In this document: positions 22,814 to 34,307 of the stretch, piece by piece | How the letters are laid out: each line of letters begins with the position of its first letter | Numbering within the stretch: the stretch's first letter is position 1 | Source of the DNA: Oopsacas minuta | Lineage: Eukaryota; Porifera; Hexactinellida; Lyssacinosida; Leucopsacidae | DNA: 64,000 nt | Reading direction: 5' to 3' | Assembly: GCA_024704765.1 (NCBI GenBank) | Contig: JAKMXF010000321.1 | Coordinates: 1,054,001 to 1,118,000 of the forward strand | Notes under the pieces: model-generated | Databases searched by the model: none | Seen by the model: only the letters and a program-made list of their open reading frames with translations | What the model was told of the DNA's origin: nothing | Made by a program: the position numbers and the translations under genes

Positions 22814-23613
22814 TTTGTTGTTTAGATTTACGTACCAATAAGGTCTGGGACTCTCGCAAGATTTCTTTGAAATTTACGTCTATGATGGTGGGACAAGACG
22901 TATGCCTCGGGTAACAAAATTCTTAAGTACTAACCGAAGTATGTTTTCTACTGAATAATCTTACAATACAATTAATACAAGATTTCAAAATACGATGAAT
23001 CATGTGATAATAAGTATTCATTCAATACAAATAAACTATATTCAACACAGTAATAATTACGTATGTGTAAATATTAACCTCTGGTGTTTTGTTAATTTTT
23101 AATCAATAAAGTAAACAAATCACTCACTACAATTCATACGAAATATAAATACACACTCTGTCTTCTAACAATATATAACTAATATATCACACACTACTAA
23201 TAATCTATGTCACATTAAGCCACTCAAATAGAGTCAGTTGGTGTAGTTACATATCTGCTACCTCGAATTCTCCTGAACATTCTAGAACAGTCAAACTCAA
23301 ACTGTGGTCCGCGAGGAGGTTGCTTCTATTCAAATTCTGGACCATGGATGGCAATTCCCCTGGACTTTCAAAATTTCAAAAAATAGTTATAATCCCTATC
23401 AATGTTACTCTAAAGTGCTCTAATGTAACATTTGTTATATTTGATGATTTACAACCGCCCAACCCAAGTATACTTACCATATTATAATACTTTAATAGTC
23501 CTTGACAAGATTGATAACCATTAGACTTCTTAATGTAAGAAAAGACTGCAGATCCTGCAATATAAACGAGACATTCTATTTGGGAGACTTCTATTTCAGG
23601 AAGTGAGATTTCT
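22814..23613. other. Intergenic, no gene seen
   Basis: Contains the upstream region of the NHL gene (minus strand) and the 3' flank of the decayed P-element-like gene. No repeat or RNA gene was recognised. Confidence 0.5.
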
Positions 23614-25847
23614 TCAATTGGGGAGATAATGTTCTATATCAAGTTGTTCCTGATTTATACAATCACAGTCGTCAGCAAATCTGTTGAGATATTCTTTCAG
23701 AGAAATGGTGCCTTCAGTAGAGCTAGACGCAGAAGAATATTTAAGATCGAACACCTTTAGAAGATTCGAAAGTTGGAGTCTGCGTTCGCTCTCTAACATC
23801 TGATTAAAGGAAATCTGATAATCGGATCCTGACATCTGGCTATATAGACCAAAGTGGTGTTCAAGAGGATCATTCTGGATTCTGGCAGTTAGAAGGTATT
23901 GGTAACCGCAGTTGTCTGTAAGTTGTGTGACTAGAAGTGATAACGCCTCGCAAGTGTGTCTAAAGCTGGTAAAGGTTTGTGCAGTTAACTTTCCAGATGT
24001 AAACGGCAGATTAACCAAGCAGTTCAACCAAGAGACAACGTTGTTCACAAATGTTAAACGAAAGTCTGAGGGGTATATTGGAGCTGAATATTCTCATTAA
24101 ATCGTATATTTTTTCCGACCCAGTATCTTCAAATGGTGAATAGCAAATTTCGGGATAATTTGACTTAGAGGTAAATTGAATGGTCGAAATGCTGGCTCGA
24201 GAAATTGAGACGTAAAAAGATTTATTTGTGTCACTTATATTTCGTTTTGGATGTGCACTTAACTGGCAATCACCGAATTTCGGGCCAATGAATGTATTAT
24301 CCAAATTTATAAGATTAACCAATTCTTCCTGATAGATTTAATAATGTGAACAAAATCAAAAACAGAATCAAATTTCTTTTTGGATTGTATGGGTTTGTAC
24401 TTTTGGGCGCAGTGTCGAATCAGCGGAAACATATTTGAATAATCGAACATTGAGTGGATAGTTGTCTGTACACACAGCTTTGACAAACAGACAACAATCT
24501 TCAATATCACAGATAGTCGATTTAACAATAGGATATAAAGTTTCTGCAGAAGAAGAGCCTAAAGGTATCAACAGGACAATAGAGGAGAACCTGGTTGATA
24601 ACTAGAAACCATCATAGAAAATACAGTAGTGTGTGGATCATCAGGATTGTCGATCGATCCGATTACCCTTCCCCCTTATAAGACGCATCACTACGAATGT
24701 GTACTTCATCCATTTGAAGTATGACATGGCGCTCTAAATCATTAAATGCCAAAGCAACCTCACATAGAATTTTAGTATACTCGCTCTCCAGTCCAATACT
24801 ATTCTTGATTTTCAACAAAAAAAAGTGGAAGATTAATACAGTTAGAACACTGAATAAGACGATAATAAGCTGGTGACAATCCCTGGATTTTTAAACAAAA
24901 CACCTGACTTAGAATGCTATACCTGCGAGCATGTTTCTCAACGATTAAATATTTCAACTGATCGAGCAAAAAATTTGGACGCATTATCATAGAATCGTTT
25001 TCGGGTTCTAAATCGGACATTGAATGAGTCGGATTTAATGTATCAATAACATTTGTGATATTATTAATGGCACAATTCACATGTTGTACCAAAGGGGTGG
25101 CTGAAGAAAATACGCTCTCATTTTGTATTTCAAATAAATCGACTTCATGAATGATGTTTTCTAATGACCTAATATCGTTAATTGAGTGACACAATAGTGG
25201 AATTTTGTTTTTTTCCTGATATTAAAGCCTTACAATACAAATTTACTTCAATACTTATTGAACGTTCGACTGTAGAAATCTCATTATAATATCGTAGCTT
25301 AAGAAAAAGCATGATGGCAGAATTGGGATGAAAATAACTTAGCCGTAAGAAGTTCAACTAGATGCAACTTTGAATTAATACAATTAAGAGTAGAAATAGT
25401 AAACTTAGCTTCAGTTTGAAATCTGCAAGACTTCTTTGGTATGCTTCCTGTATCCTCCTTTCCTCCTTGTCATCCAGAAATAGTCTTTGACAGCTAACAG
25501 TAGGGTCAGTCAGATAGCTAGGACAGTTGGGGAAGATGTTAGGAACTGCGCATTTCTTAAGAGCAACTTTCTTCCTCTCAGTCTTTATCATCTTCATTCC
25601 ATCAAAGAATTGTATGGTCCTTTCAATGTCTTCTTCTGGAAATGATGTATACAGACCTTGAAGAAATAAAATGTGATAACTATTGAGTATGGTGTTAATT
25701 AAAAGTATTATCACAAGTTCACAACCTACCCTCAATCGTTTGTTCATCTCATAGTCCTCTCTCGGTTGAGGTATAGCTCGGAACCACTTCTCACGAATCT
25801 CATTGTCAGTAGGGAAGGATAAGACAGGTATATATTCATCTTTATCG

Positions 25848-25922
25848 CATATATTAAAAAGTACTGTGCGCATGTCCATTAGGTACTGTGCGCATGTCCG
25901 TTAAGTGCTGTGCGCATACATG
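25848..25922. repeat. Left terminal inverted repeat of the KDZ element
   Basis: About three tandem units of GTACTGTGCGCATGTCCATTA-like sequence, the third diverged (GTGCTGTGCGCATAC). It is the reverse complement of the right-end array. Confidence 0.85.
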
Positions 25923-26295
25923 TAAAAATATTTATTCAATTTGTTGTATGCATATATAATGTTACTACGGTTGTATGCATATATATTGTGAATGCAGGTC
26001 AGAAAAAGTAATATCACGAATTGTACGTATTCCGATATCAATAGAGCCTCGTTAATACGAACAGGGTTAAGGCGTAACTCCGGATAAGGACTACAATTTT
26101 GTCCCCTTTATCAGTTCCCTTCGATGCCTTTTCAATGTAATTAGTTCGGATAATACGTACTCCGGATAAGGAGTACGTATTTTGGCAGTCCCTTGTGTAC
26201 GTAATAACGAGAGTCTACTTAGTACTCTGGTATAATTCTCTGACTGTCTCATACAATAAGAAATAATCAGTTTCATCCTTCTCACCGGTTTAAAC

Positions 26296-29200
26296 ATGGC
26301 CGAAAATATGTCTACCTCAACTTTTGAAATTAAACACCCACATCCAAGGAAACGAAGAATAGTTGAGGAGAAATTTGACATTACTGCAACAACCCTCAAC
26401 ATTGGAGGAATTGAAATTTCGAAGACAGATGTTTCGCCAGTAGATATCACAATATCAGAAGAGCAGTTTGAAATTGTACCAAGTAAGTTACGTATTGAAA
26501 AGGCACATTTCCATGGAATGCTATACTATTTAACACGACATTACTCAATATACATTTTTAGGCCATCCCAAGAAAGAAGTATACGCTGAAATCTTTTCAC
26601 AAGAAGAGCTAACTATTCCAGTACTAGATCAATATGTACATCTGCTTGCTGATAAACAGAAGGCTTGGCGTTTGCAAGATTGCCCTGTAGTATTCATGTC
26701 AGATTTTGAAGAAATCAATGGTATGACACCTTTATGTAACTATAGTGACCCTCGCTAATCCGAACCTCGTCAATCAGAACAGAGCCTAAATGTTATACAA
26801 GTATACGAGCCTTTGGCTCGTCGCTTCGCGATGAAATCGCCGCATTGCGCCTCGAGGTATTCAACGGACAAACAACAATTGAGATTAAATAATATAGATT
26901 TAATTCAACAGCGAACAAAACCACCAAAGAATTTAGCCTAGTTAGGCAAGGTGGTGGCTAAGTTAGCTACCATGTGTTCAATTTTATCAAACGGTGCTTG
27001 GCAGCTTTGTAATCATTTGCACACAACATTCGAAAAATGTACTCCCAGATCCTATAGTGTTTCAATTCATGTTTTCATTTTCTAGGTGAAGTAATATATT
27101 GGCCAAGAAAAAAGTTTTGATCGAAACTTGTCTGATGAAATGCTTATCTTGTCATACGAATTCTTGCACACATTATCAAGCATATGAATTGTGTTTGGAA
27201 TTCCAAACCTTAAACAATTCCAAATCCAAATCCCATGCTGGCAGTACTTACTACACATTAAGTGCAAATACAATTTTTTTGCTGAAGAATGGCTATCATT
27301 GCCTATATAGGAAAGAAATGAAGTGGTATTGCGACAATTGTAGTGGTATGTGTAAAGAAAAGTTGATTCTACAGGCAATCATGGCAGAATACAATGATCA
27401 GTTACCCGTTCCTCAGAAACCTCTTGATTATTCTACCATATCTAAACAATATCTTCCTTTTAAACTTAGTAAGAACCAGGCCATTATATATAATGAACAG
27501 TTAAGACGAGGATTATTTCTACCCCCAAATCTTGAACCAGATATTTTGCATTGTGAGCAAGGACATAAATATGTTGCCAAAAGTCTAGTCGTAGCAAAAA
27601 AGGGAATCATTATATACACAGAAAATGATGTCCTCGATTTAAAAGAACATACAGGTATGTTATTTAATTATATACTACATAGTATATATTCTCTATTTGT
27701 CCTTTAATATTCAAGCTAGCTTATTTACTCAATTTTTAGTGTATACATCTACTTGTGAAGGAAGTTGTAGATGCACCTCTGTGTTTGAAGGAAATAAATA
27801 TTTACTGCTGAATGTCAATAATCGCTATTTCATCCACTATGGAGTATTATTTGAATACAGCGAGTTTATGACGATGTCTCGGAATACACTACATGGATAC
27901 ATGAGTTATGTATTTTAGATACTTTTTGTCCGTTGGTTATGTACTCAATCGAATACCAAAATAACAAAAGAAATACATAGATCAATTGTAAGTGATCTAT
28001 TACGGTCGGTAGTCATAATTATATAATCAATTAAATCAAATTCATTTTTGAAAGTTGATCTGGTTACTCTTTATTGTGTTTAGAGCAAAGAATAATAAAT
28101 TTGAGAGAATGGGAAGGGAACTCACCTTCAGTTATCATATACTACAGCATGGATGGAATGGGTACTTACGTATGTTAGACATTAACTATAAGACAAGCTA
28201 TATTTGCCCATTATGCCAAGAAGCTCCAGAATTCTTAATTATGGATGGCATAACAATGGGGACAATTAAGGAACTCCCGAATACAGTTGAAGAATACCTG
28301 GAAGATCAGAGGTTATCGTTTGTTCCATTATCAAACAGGGTATTGGTATCTGATCTACAAACCAGAAAATTGATCAAAAGTTACTATTCATTTGGATTGG
28401 GTGAAAGCGAGTTTCATACCATGGTCAATTCTTTAGAGTTTGAAGAAATTACAGAGTACATTATTTACGCTAACAATGTAATTGATGAGGTCAATGTGAT
28501 TAATCCGACTTATCCAAATGCTAAAGCTATTATGGAACTATTCTCCAGATCAGAACCAATTTCTGGCATTTTTCCTGTATCTATCCTTAGCGAGTGCGAG
28601 AAGAAAGCTATTGCTAGTCTCTCTTGTGGTAACCAAATTGATACATGTCTGCTTTATGAGATTTTTGAAAAAATGCATACTCTAAGGCTATTCCTTAGCT
28701 CGTTTGGTGAAGTTCAAGAACAATGTGCTACTAGTACAGGATTCACCCTTCATCCTATTCTTGCTGGTGTTCTAAGGGCTATTCTATCCAAGATTGAATT
28801 ACTCAATAACTATAGAGAAGGACGGAAGACAGTAGAGGCTTCCCCATCAAATGACACTCTAGATAAATACTTTCCAGCGATAACAAAACGTTACAGGTAT
28901 TATATAATTGTATTCAACTATTCATTCAATATAATGCATCTGTTGAGAACATAATATAAATTCTATAGTGCAAACTTTCAAATATATTGAACCCTTAGAT
29001 TACCGATGTATGAAGATGATAACGAAGAGAAATATAAAGGATGTACAAAAATATATCCGAAACATCAAAGGTTATCACCAGGACTGTTAGTTGTTGTCTG
29101 TAGACATAAAGTGTGCTATGGATTTCAAATACTTCGTAGTAAAGAATCTACAACTACAGTATTTAACCTACTCCTGACGTTGTTCAAAAAGCCCCCTCGT

Positions 29201-29652
29201 ATTATAATATACGACAATGCTTGCAATCTACACAATACATGTATCATCAGGTTAGAATTAATATACAAAATACGCACAGTCGTATACCATCTCTAAGATT
29301 TTTAATTTAATCTATGTAATGCTCTTAAAGTGCTAAGCATACGTACTTACTACCATTATATAATAATAACTTCTATATTATCATTAGGGAACCCAAACTT
29401 TTCAAAGATACTACATTCTTGGTTGATCGCTTTCACTGGAAGAATCATTGCTGCAATCCAGCTTATTCTTTGAAGTCAGTGAAGAGTCATGATTTCATGA
29501 GAATAAACTCTCAAGTTTGCGAGCAGCTGTTCTCTACATTAAGGAGAATAACCACCCAAGTATCTTTCATGCGGATCGAAAACATATTCTACAATGTACG
29601 ATATTTCTTATACTGTTTGAATGAACAAGAATTACGAAAACTAAAGTGCTAG
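26296..29652 (+). CDS. KDZ transposase, multi-exon, probable frameshift
   Basis: Likely exons: 26296-26482, 26562-26720, about 27086-27654, 27740-about 27900, 28084-28896, 28999-29252 and 29388-29652, nearly all with good GT-AG signals. The N-terminal third has Cys clusters typical of KDZ-associated CxC domains (C-L-M-K-C-L-S-C-H-T-N-S-C; C-D-N-C-S-G-M-C; C-E-G-S-C-R-C). The catalytic half includes I-C-P-L-C-Q-E-A, I-M-D-G-I-T-M-G, R-I-I-I-Y-D-N-A-C-N-L-H and V-D-R-F-H-W-K-N-H, then N-S-Q-V-C-E-Q-L-F-S, the pattern of this transposase class. At about 27110-27118 the frame entering from the acceptor (V-I-Y-W-P-R-K-K) stops, and the continuing frame is shifted at an A6 run. The copy is either dead or mis-sequenced there. 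The exact exon 4 donor was not settled. Confidence 0.8.
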
Positions 29653-29714
29653 TAGCTAATACACTATTCATGATTCATGAATAATGAATAAATTGTAAAA
29701 TTAACAAGTATACT

Positions 29715-31660
29715 TTAGATTCTCTTTACTAAACTCTTTTTGCTGTTACAACTTTTACAAATGAACGAGGAAACCTTTTGTGTAATATCCTGTAGGCCAA
29801 CACATGGTTTGTGAAACCATTGGGTACACACTTGACAATTCACCATATTCTTAAAAGCGAACTCGGGTAGACGACAAATACACCAAAGTTCAATTGTATA
29901 TTCCAACTTCTTATTAACCTTTATCCGTGAACAGGGTCTTTCAGAAATTGTAGGCAGAGGTGATAATTTTTCAGAAATAATGAAATTACGCAGGTGACGT
30001 CTCATATTGCCCTGGTTCCACCTCAATATACTTGGTTCTAAACCATTCGCCAACGCGATACTAACTGCAATAGCAAAGACACCACAATCTGAAATCCCTC
30101 TTTGTTGTTGTAGCTCTTGAACTGTAACTTTTAAATCTTCAGTCTCGCTTCGATAAAGCAGTGCAAGTTGGATGTCCAGCTCTTCACTTAGACCCCGGAT
30201 TAATAACGAATCATATACTGATATATTTCCTTCATCGTCAATCCTAGACACTTTCCAGTGTAGTTTACCATCGTGGTGTATTTGAAAACTATTTAGTGCT
30301 GCTCTAACAAATTGGCGATTCTAATAAGATAAAAGACATACAATTTGAAATGCCAATTATTTCAGGACGATAAAATAAGCAAAATAATAGATTTACCTTA
30401 GATAAAATAGTATCCTGGAATCCTTCAATGTCTGGATAATTATTCTTTATCAAAACCTAAACATAATTTATTAAGTAACCTAGTAAAAGTTGTTTAGTTG
30501 TTTGTCGAAGCGAAGTGCGAACGTAGGTTATAAATGGTATTGAAATGTAATATAATTAAATCATAGAGAGAGCTTACCCCAAAGGCGTTGATAGTCACAT
30601 CACTAAGAAAGGTTTTGTCATTCGATAGCTCTTTAAGACAGTCATCCCTTACTTTTTCGTCTAAAATTCTCACAAATGTTACATTTAATGGAATTAAAGC
30701 CTTTGCTGCTGATAATCCTGCCATTGAAACTACAGATGTATCCAAAAGAGACTGAGAGGAAGTAAAGGGTGAGTGATCGGGTTGCTGTTCTGATATGATA
30801 TTTGGTGTTGAATGGATCGATTCACCAAGATATAGTGGAGACGATGGGCATTTCTCTGGAGAAGTATTTAGAGATATTTCCACATTGGAATTCGGAGAGG
30901 AAGGTGAATGATCAGTTGGATTATATACATTCTCGTCATCCAAGTCTGAATCTAAACAATCTCCTTTTGATAAATGTATAGGTGACCTGTCTCTAAAACT
31001 ATCAGATAGATCTGGAGAAAAGTATTCACGCATCGATTTGATAACAGATAGCAAAGTAGTTCTGCCCATATTCTTTGATTGCTTGAGAAATGGAATTTCC
31101 TTGGGCCAAAATGTTGGCCGGAGTTCACTTTTCCCCCAAAAATTACGCGGTTTTCCTACAATTAAAATATGATATACGCATTACCAAATTAATACTTACT
31201 TAAGTATTACACACCAATTTGTTTCAACAGCAGTACATACCCTGTACCCACGAAATAACAACAAAGGGTGGCTTCCAAAACTAAGGGTAAGAATAACAAG
31301 AAACTTACTGTTCATCTTTTGAGTTCCCCATGATAAAATCTTTCTTAACGCATGGACATTATGTGTGTGTGGATCTTGTTTCATCAGGTTCATCATTTCA
31401 TCTTCTTTATAATCATCTCGAACAACTGATGAGTCTCCGACCACAGAGCGTTCAAATGTTAAGCTTCGCCAAATTTGTTCTTTCATTTCAGCAACATGCT
31501 GCCGGTAAGTATCGCTTCCCAGAACTGATAATTGTCCCCTCCAGGAGTAGACAACCCCTACAGATTCTCCCGTTACCTTTGTAAACGTTGCAATCGCTTT
31601 AGCTAAATGCTCCCTAGCGTTGCCCTTGGTAATACGAGGCATTTCAGCTAATTTGTACAA
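29715..31660 (-). CDS. Ulp1-like C48 protease with C-terminal PHD finger (KDZ passenger)
   Basis: Minus-strand, several exons: 31660-about 31310, about 31160-30560, a small exon near 30460-30400, and about 30320-29715. The core reads F-L-S-D-V-T-I-N-A-F-G, then (after an intron) N-N-Y-P-D-I-E-G-F-Q-D-T, then H-H-D-G-K-L-H-W-K-V with the catalytic His, V-Y-D-S-L with the Asp, and Q-Q-Q-R-G-I-S-D-C-G-V-F-A-I with the Gln and Cys of a Ulp1/SENP-type thiol protease. It ends with a PHD finger, W-C-I-C-R-L ... C-Q-V-C-T-Q-W-F-H-K-P-C ... C-K-S-C. The N-terminal parts are unrecognised; a Ser/Pro-rich linker precedes the protease. Ulp1-type proteases are regular passengers of large DNA transposons. 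Whether it removes SUMO or another modifier is unknown. Exon borders are approximate. Confidence 0.78.
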
Positions 31661-31784
31661 ATTATAGTAAGAAAGTATTCAGCTAGACTGATAGACTAAT
31701 TACTAAAGTGGAATAACTGGGATCTGAAAAGCAGTCTAATATAACTTTATCTGTATAATATACGCCTACTATGGTACATGAATC

Positions 31785-31923
31785 CCTATGCGCACAGTAC
31801 TTAATGGACATGCACACAGTACTTAATGGACATGCGCACAGTACTTAATGGACATGCACACAGTACTTAATGGACATGCGCACAGTACCTAATGGACATG
31901 CGCACAGTACTTTTTAATACCTC
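31785..31923. repeat. Right terminal inverted repeat of the KDZ element
   Basis: About six tandem units of CATGCGCACAGTACTTAATG (22-bp period, some with CACACAG variants), the reverse complement of the left-end array. The copy number is roughly twice that of the left end. Confidence 0.85.
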
Positions 31924-31970
31924 CTTTATCGTGGTAGTTTGACTTACATCCAGGTACAAGACAGGCTATG

Positions 31971-32790
31971 TTGAAGATTGTAGATGTAGAATCGGGTAAC
32001 AGTGGAAATAGAGGGAGAATAGAGCAGATATGATGTGATAATAGACGCGGAATTGAGTCAAAATGTGAATTTTTGGAGTGTGACAATATTTTGAAATCTT
32101 TTCGAAATATCATAAAACAATTGTTTATACGAATTATGGCTGATCATAATGTGGTTACTAAATATTGATCTGATGGTGTGTATTTGACAGGATATAACGA
32201 ATTATAGTATATTCACATGCATATATTGATGTAAATACACGAGCGGATATATTTCTGAACATGCGGCTGAAATAACCAATTTCATAGCATTGTAGGAGAT
32301 AAATTTTGATAGTTTTCAGTCAAATATTGATAATGCAAATATCTCAGAAAATGAAGTTTATCACTTTTCGTAAAATTCTTCAAAAATATATTGTAAGTAT
32401 GCAAAGAGTTTATTAAATAATCATATTTACTCATATAATCATGAATTACTGTAAACTCATCGAGATATCGTTTCGAAAAGTCCCAGGGGAATTGCCATTC
32501 ATGGTCCAGAATTTGAATAGAGTGCCATTGCCTAAGTGTATAGAATGCTATGATTTAGACCAATTGTCCACTATACGATATGTCCATTATATGAAACCTT
32601 CATTAGACAAAATTCCATTATACGAAATGTCTGCTATACGAATTGTCCTATACAAAATATCCGTATGCGAAGTGTCCGATTACCGTTTAATACAATAGAA
32701 TATAGATTGATACAACATTACCTAACTACATTTTCTTCAGTTAAACAGTGAGTAAAAAGGAGGATTTAGCTAATCTCTACTTAATACTAG
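31971..32790. repeat. Intergenic with inverted copy of the 18440 repeat
   Basis: From about 32555 to 32685 the sequence is the reverse complement, with changes, of the TTCGTATA-type repeat at 18440-18690 (for example ATTGTCCACTATACGATATG). The open frame at 32441-32698 is caused by this repeat and is not a gene. The left part is upstream sequence of the P-like gene. No RNA gene seen. Confidence 0.55.
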
Positions 32791-34286
32791 TCATAGAAAT
32801 GGCAATAACTCTATCTTAATTTCAAGATGTATGTTGTCTGCTTCCCAAGGCACCCGTTCACGTATTGCAGTATTCGAAATGAATGAAGGATTTCCAAAAC
32901 AGTTATTTCTCAGCCCAGTTGGTCTCTTGAAGCTATTTGGAAATTTCTCCAAATCCTGCTTAGTTATATGGCTTGAGTGAATTAAATCAGTGTAATAATT
33001 CTGACTGAGTAGAATAAACGAATATTTGTATCTCACAGGCCAGTGTAGTTTATCATCATATTCTCCGTTTATAAAAATAATGAAAATACCGACTTGACCT
33101 TTATTCTTAAAATTCCAATCAATATACCCCTGACACTTGTATAATCCTACATAGAATGGATCACTGAATATAGTATCATTGGTTCGTATTCGCTTCCTAA
33201 CTCCGTCAATCTTCCATTTCAATTGTCCTGATGGTAGAAGTGTATAAGAACACAAGATTTCTTTAACCGAATTAAGTTCTGTATCCTTCTCAGTGATCTG
33301 TTTATCCAAAATGTCAATTTTGTTATTTGCTATCTTCAGATTATCCTTGACCTCTGTTAGCTCTTTTGTTTTACTTATATTTTCATTTTCTAATATTTTT
33401 ATTCTCTCAGTTGCTCTCTGGAATAGTTTAACTGTCTCAATTTGTTTCTTTTTCATCTCGACCATCGATATTCTGTAGTGAATGTGCATGAATTCTCTCT
33501 CATGAAGATCCAGCTTTCTCCTTTCCAACTTCTCTCTACATCCATGGTCCCAATAAATGCATTGTACTTTCTGGAGAGGACATTTGTCAGCTAGATGAAC
33601 AGCAACATGTCTCCTCTTCATTAGTTTGGCCCCTTCCTCTCCTTTTGTAGCACATTCATTCGGACAAGGTACTGGAAAATCCTCGCAATTCTCCAAATGA
33701 GGATTCATCTGACAAGCCTTCACTTTTCTGTTACAGAATTCACAATCTAGTTTTCTCAAAGAACAGGAATCTCTCTGGTGTTCCGGAATGAATCTCCTCT
33801 CCAGTCTAATAACTTTCCCTTTCCTGTCTCCTTCTGGAGAGAGACACCCCAGAGGACACAATTCAGGAAAGAAATCGCATTTCTCTAAGTGGAGTAGTGC
33901 TACAGTCACTGTGCCTTCCCATTCACATCCTCTCCTCTTCAAAGGACAACTAATCTAGAAATAAATAATATAATAGCTTATTTGTAACTACAACAAAAAA
34001 CTACCATTTTCTCGTTGACAATTTCACTATTCATTTTAACCGGTTGCCATGATGGTGCACCCTTAGGAATGCAAACTCTACATCTCAATTCTCCATGATA
34101 AAGACAAGCTTCTCTCAATAAACCTTTACAACTGTTACATAGTAATAGTTTCTCTTCTAGTTTACTGGAAAGCCTTTCTAGCAACAGTTCTACTTTCCAG
34201 CCTCCAAATTTCCCATCCTTTATCTTCACGAAAACCAAATCATCAGTTCCATCTGGGTCGTCTGACACTTGTAATTTATCTGCCAT
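32791..34286 (-). CDS. TRAF-like protein (degenerate RING, TRAF zinc fingers, coiled coil, MATH)
   Basis: Two exons, 34286-34005 and 33954-32791, with a short GT-AG intron; the product is about 481 residues. Exon 1 holds a reduced RING-like region (L-L-C-N-S-C-K-G-L ... A-C-L-Y-H-G-E-L-R-C-R-V-C) that lacks an obvious last Cys pair. The junction restores the first TRAF-type finger, I-S-C-P-L-K-R-R-G-C-E-W-E-G. Two further fingers follow (C-E-F-C-N-R-K-V-K-A-C-x-M-N-x-H; C-I-Y-W-D-H-G-C), then a coiled coil of about 80 residues. Last comes a MATH domain starting G-Q-L-K-W-K-I-D-G-V, with S-D-P-F-Y-V-G-L-Y-K-C-Q-G-Y and P-V-R-Y-K-Y-S. TRAFs trimerise and link receptors to ubiquitin signalling; with a poor RING, E3 activity is doubtful. 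Met 34286 was chosen because TGTAG precedes it like a splice acceptor. Confidence 0.88.
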
Positions 34287-34307
34287 TCTACAATCAATAA
34301 ATATCAT

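Larger units (their letters stand above)
25848..31923. mobile_element. KDZ-type (Kyakuja-Dileera-Zisupton) transposon, 6.1 kb
   Basis: Both ends carry inverted copies of a tandem 22-bp word around GTACTGTGCGCATGTCC, preceded by TATTAAAAA. The left has about three units (25855-25920) and the right about six (31790-31915). The 8-bp word CTTTATCG is present once on each side (25840-25847 and 31924-31931) and is the candidate target duplication; 8-9 bp is usual for this superfamily. Removing the element with one duplication copy re-joins the interrupted THAP frame in phase, which independently fixes the ends. The outermost four bases differ between the ends. Inside are a KDZ transposase on the plus strand and a Ulp1-PHD gene on the minus strand, meeting tail to tail near 29,680. 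Confidence 0.88.
23614..31970 (-). pseudogene. P-element-like (THAP9-type) transposase gene, decayed and split by a KDZ transposon
   Basis: Minus-strand pieces follow the order of a THAP/P-element transposase. At 31965-31924 a splice acceptor leads into C-L-V-P-G-C-K-S-N-Y, the first half of a THAP zinc finger. The second half, L-S-F-P-T-D-N-E-I-R-E-K-W-F-R-A-I-P, resumes at 25847 on the far side of the 6-kb insertion. After an intron comes V-C-I-H-H-F, but the following E-E-D-I-E-R and A-V-P-N-I-F lie in another frame (one-base loss). Around 25000-24640 is the catalytic start L-Q-M-D-E-V-H-I-R-S-D-A-S-Y-K-G, followed by a second frameshift at a G run. Further pieces at 24571-24011 change frame again. 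The C-terminal block (D-P-L-E-H-H-F-G-L-Y-S-Q-M-S-G) spans 24048-23614. The gene is clearly dead. Its own terminal repeats were not located. Confidence 0.8.

Noticed and set aside
32441-32698. Plus-strand frame of 85 codons
   Set aside because: It lies mainly in a dispersed repeat whose short period keeps the frame open.
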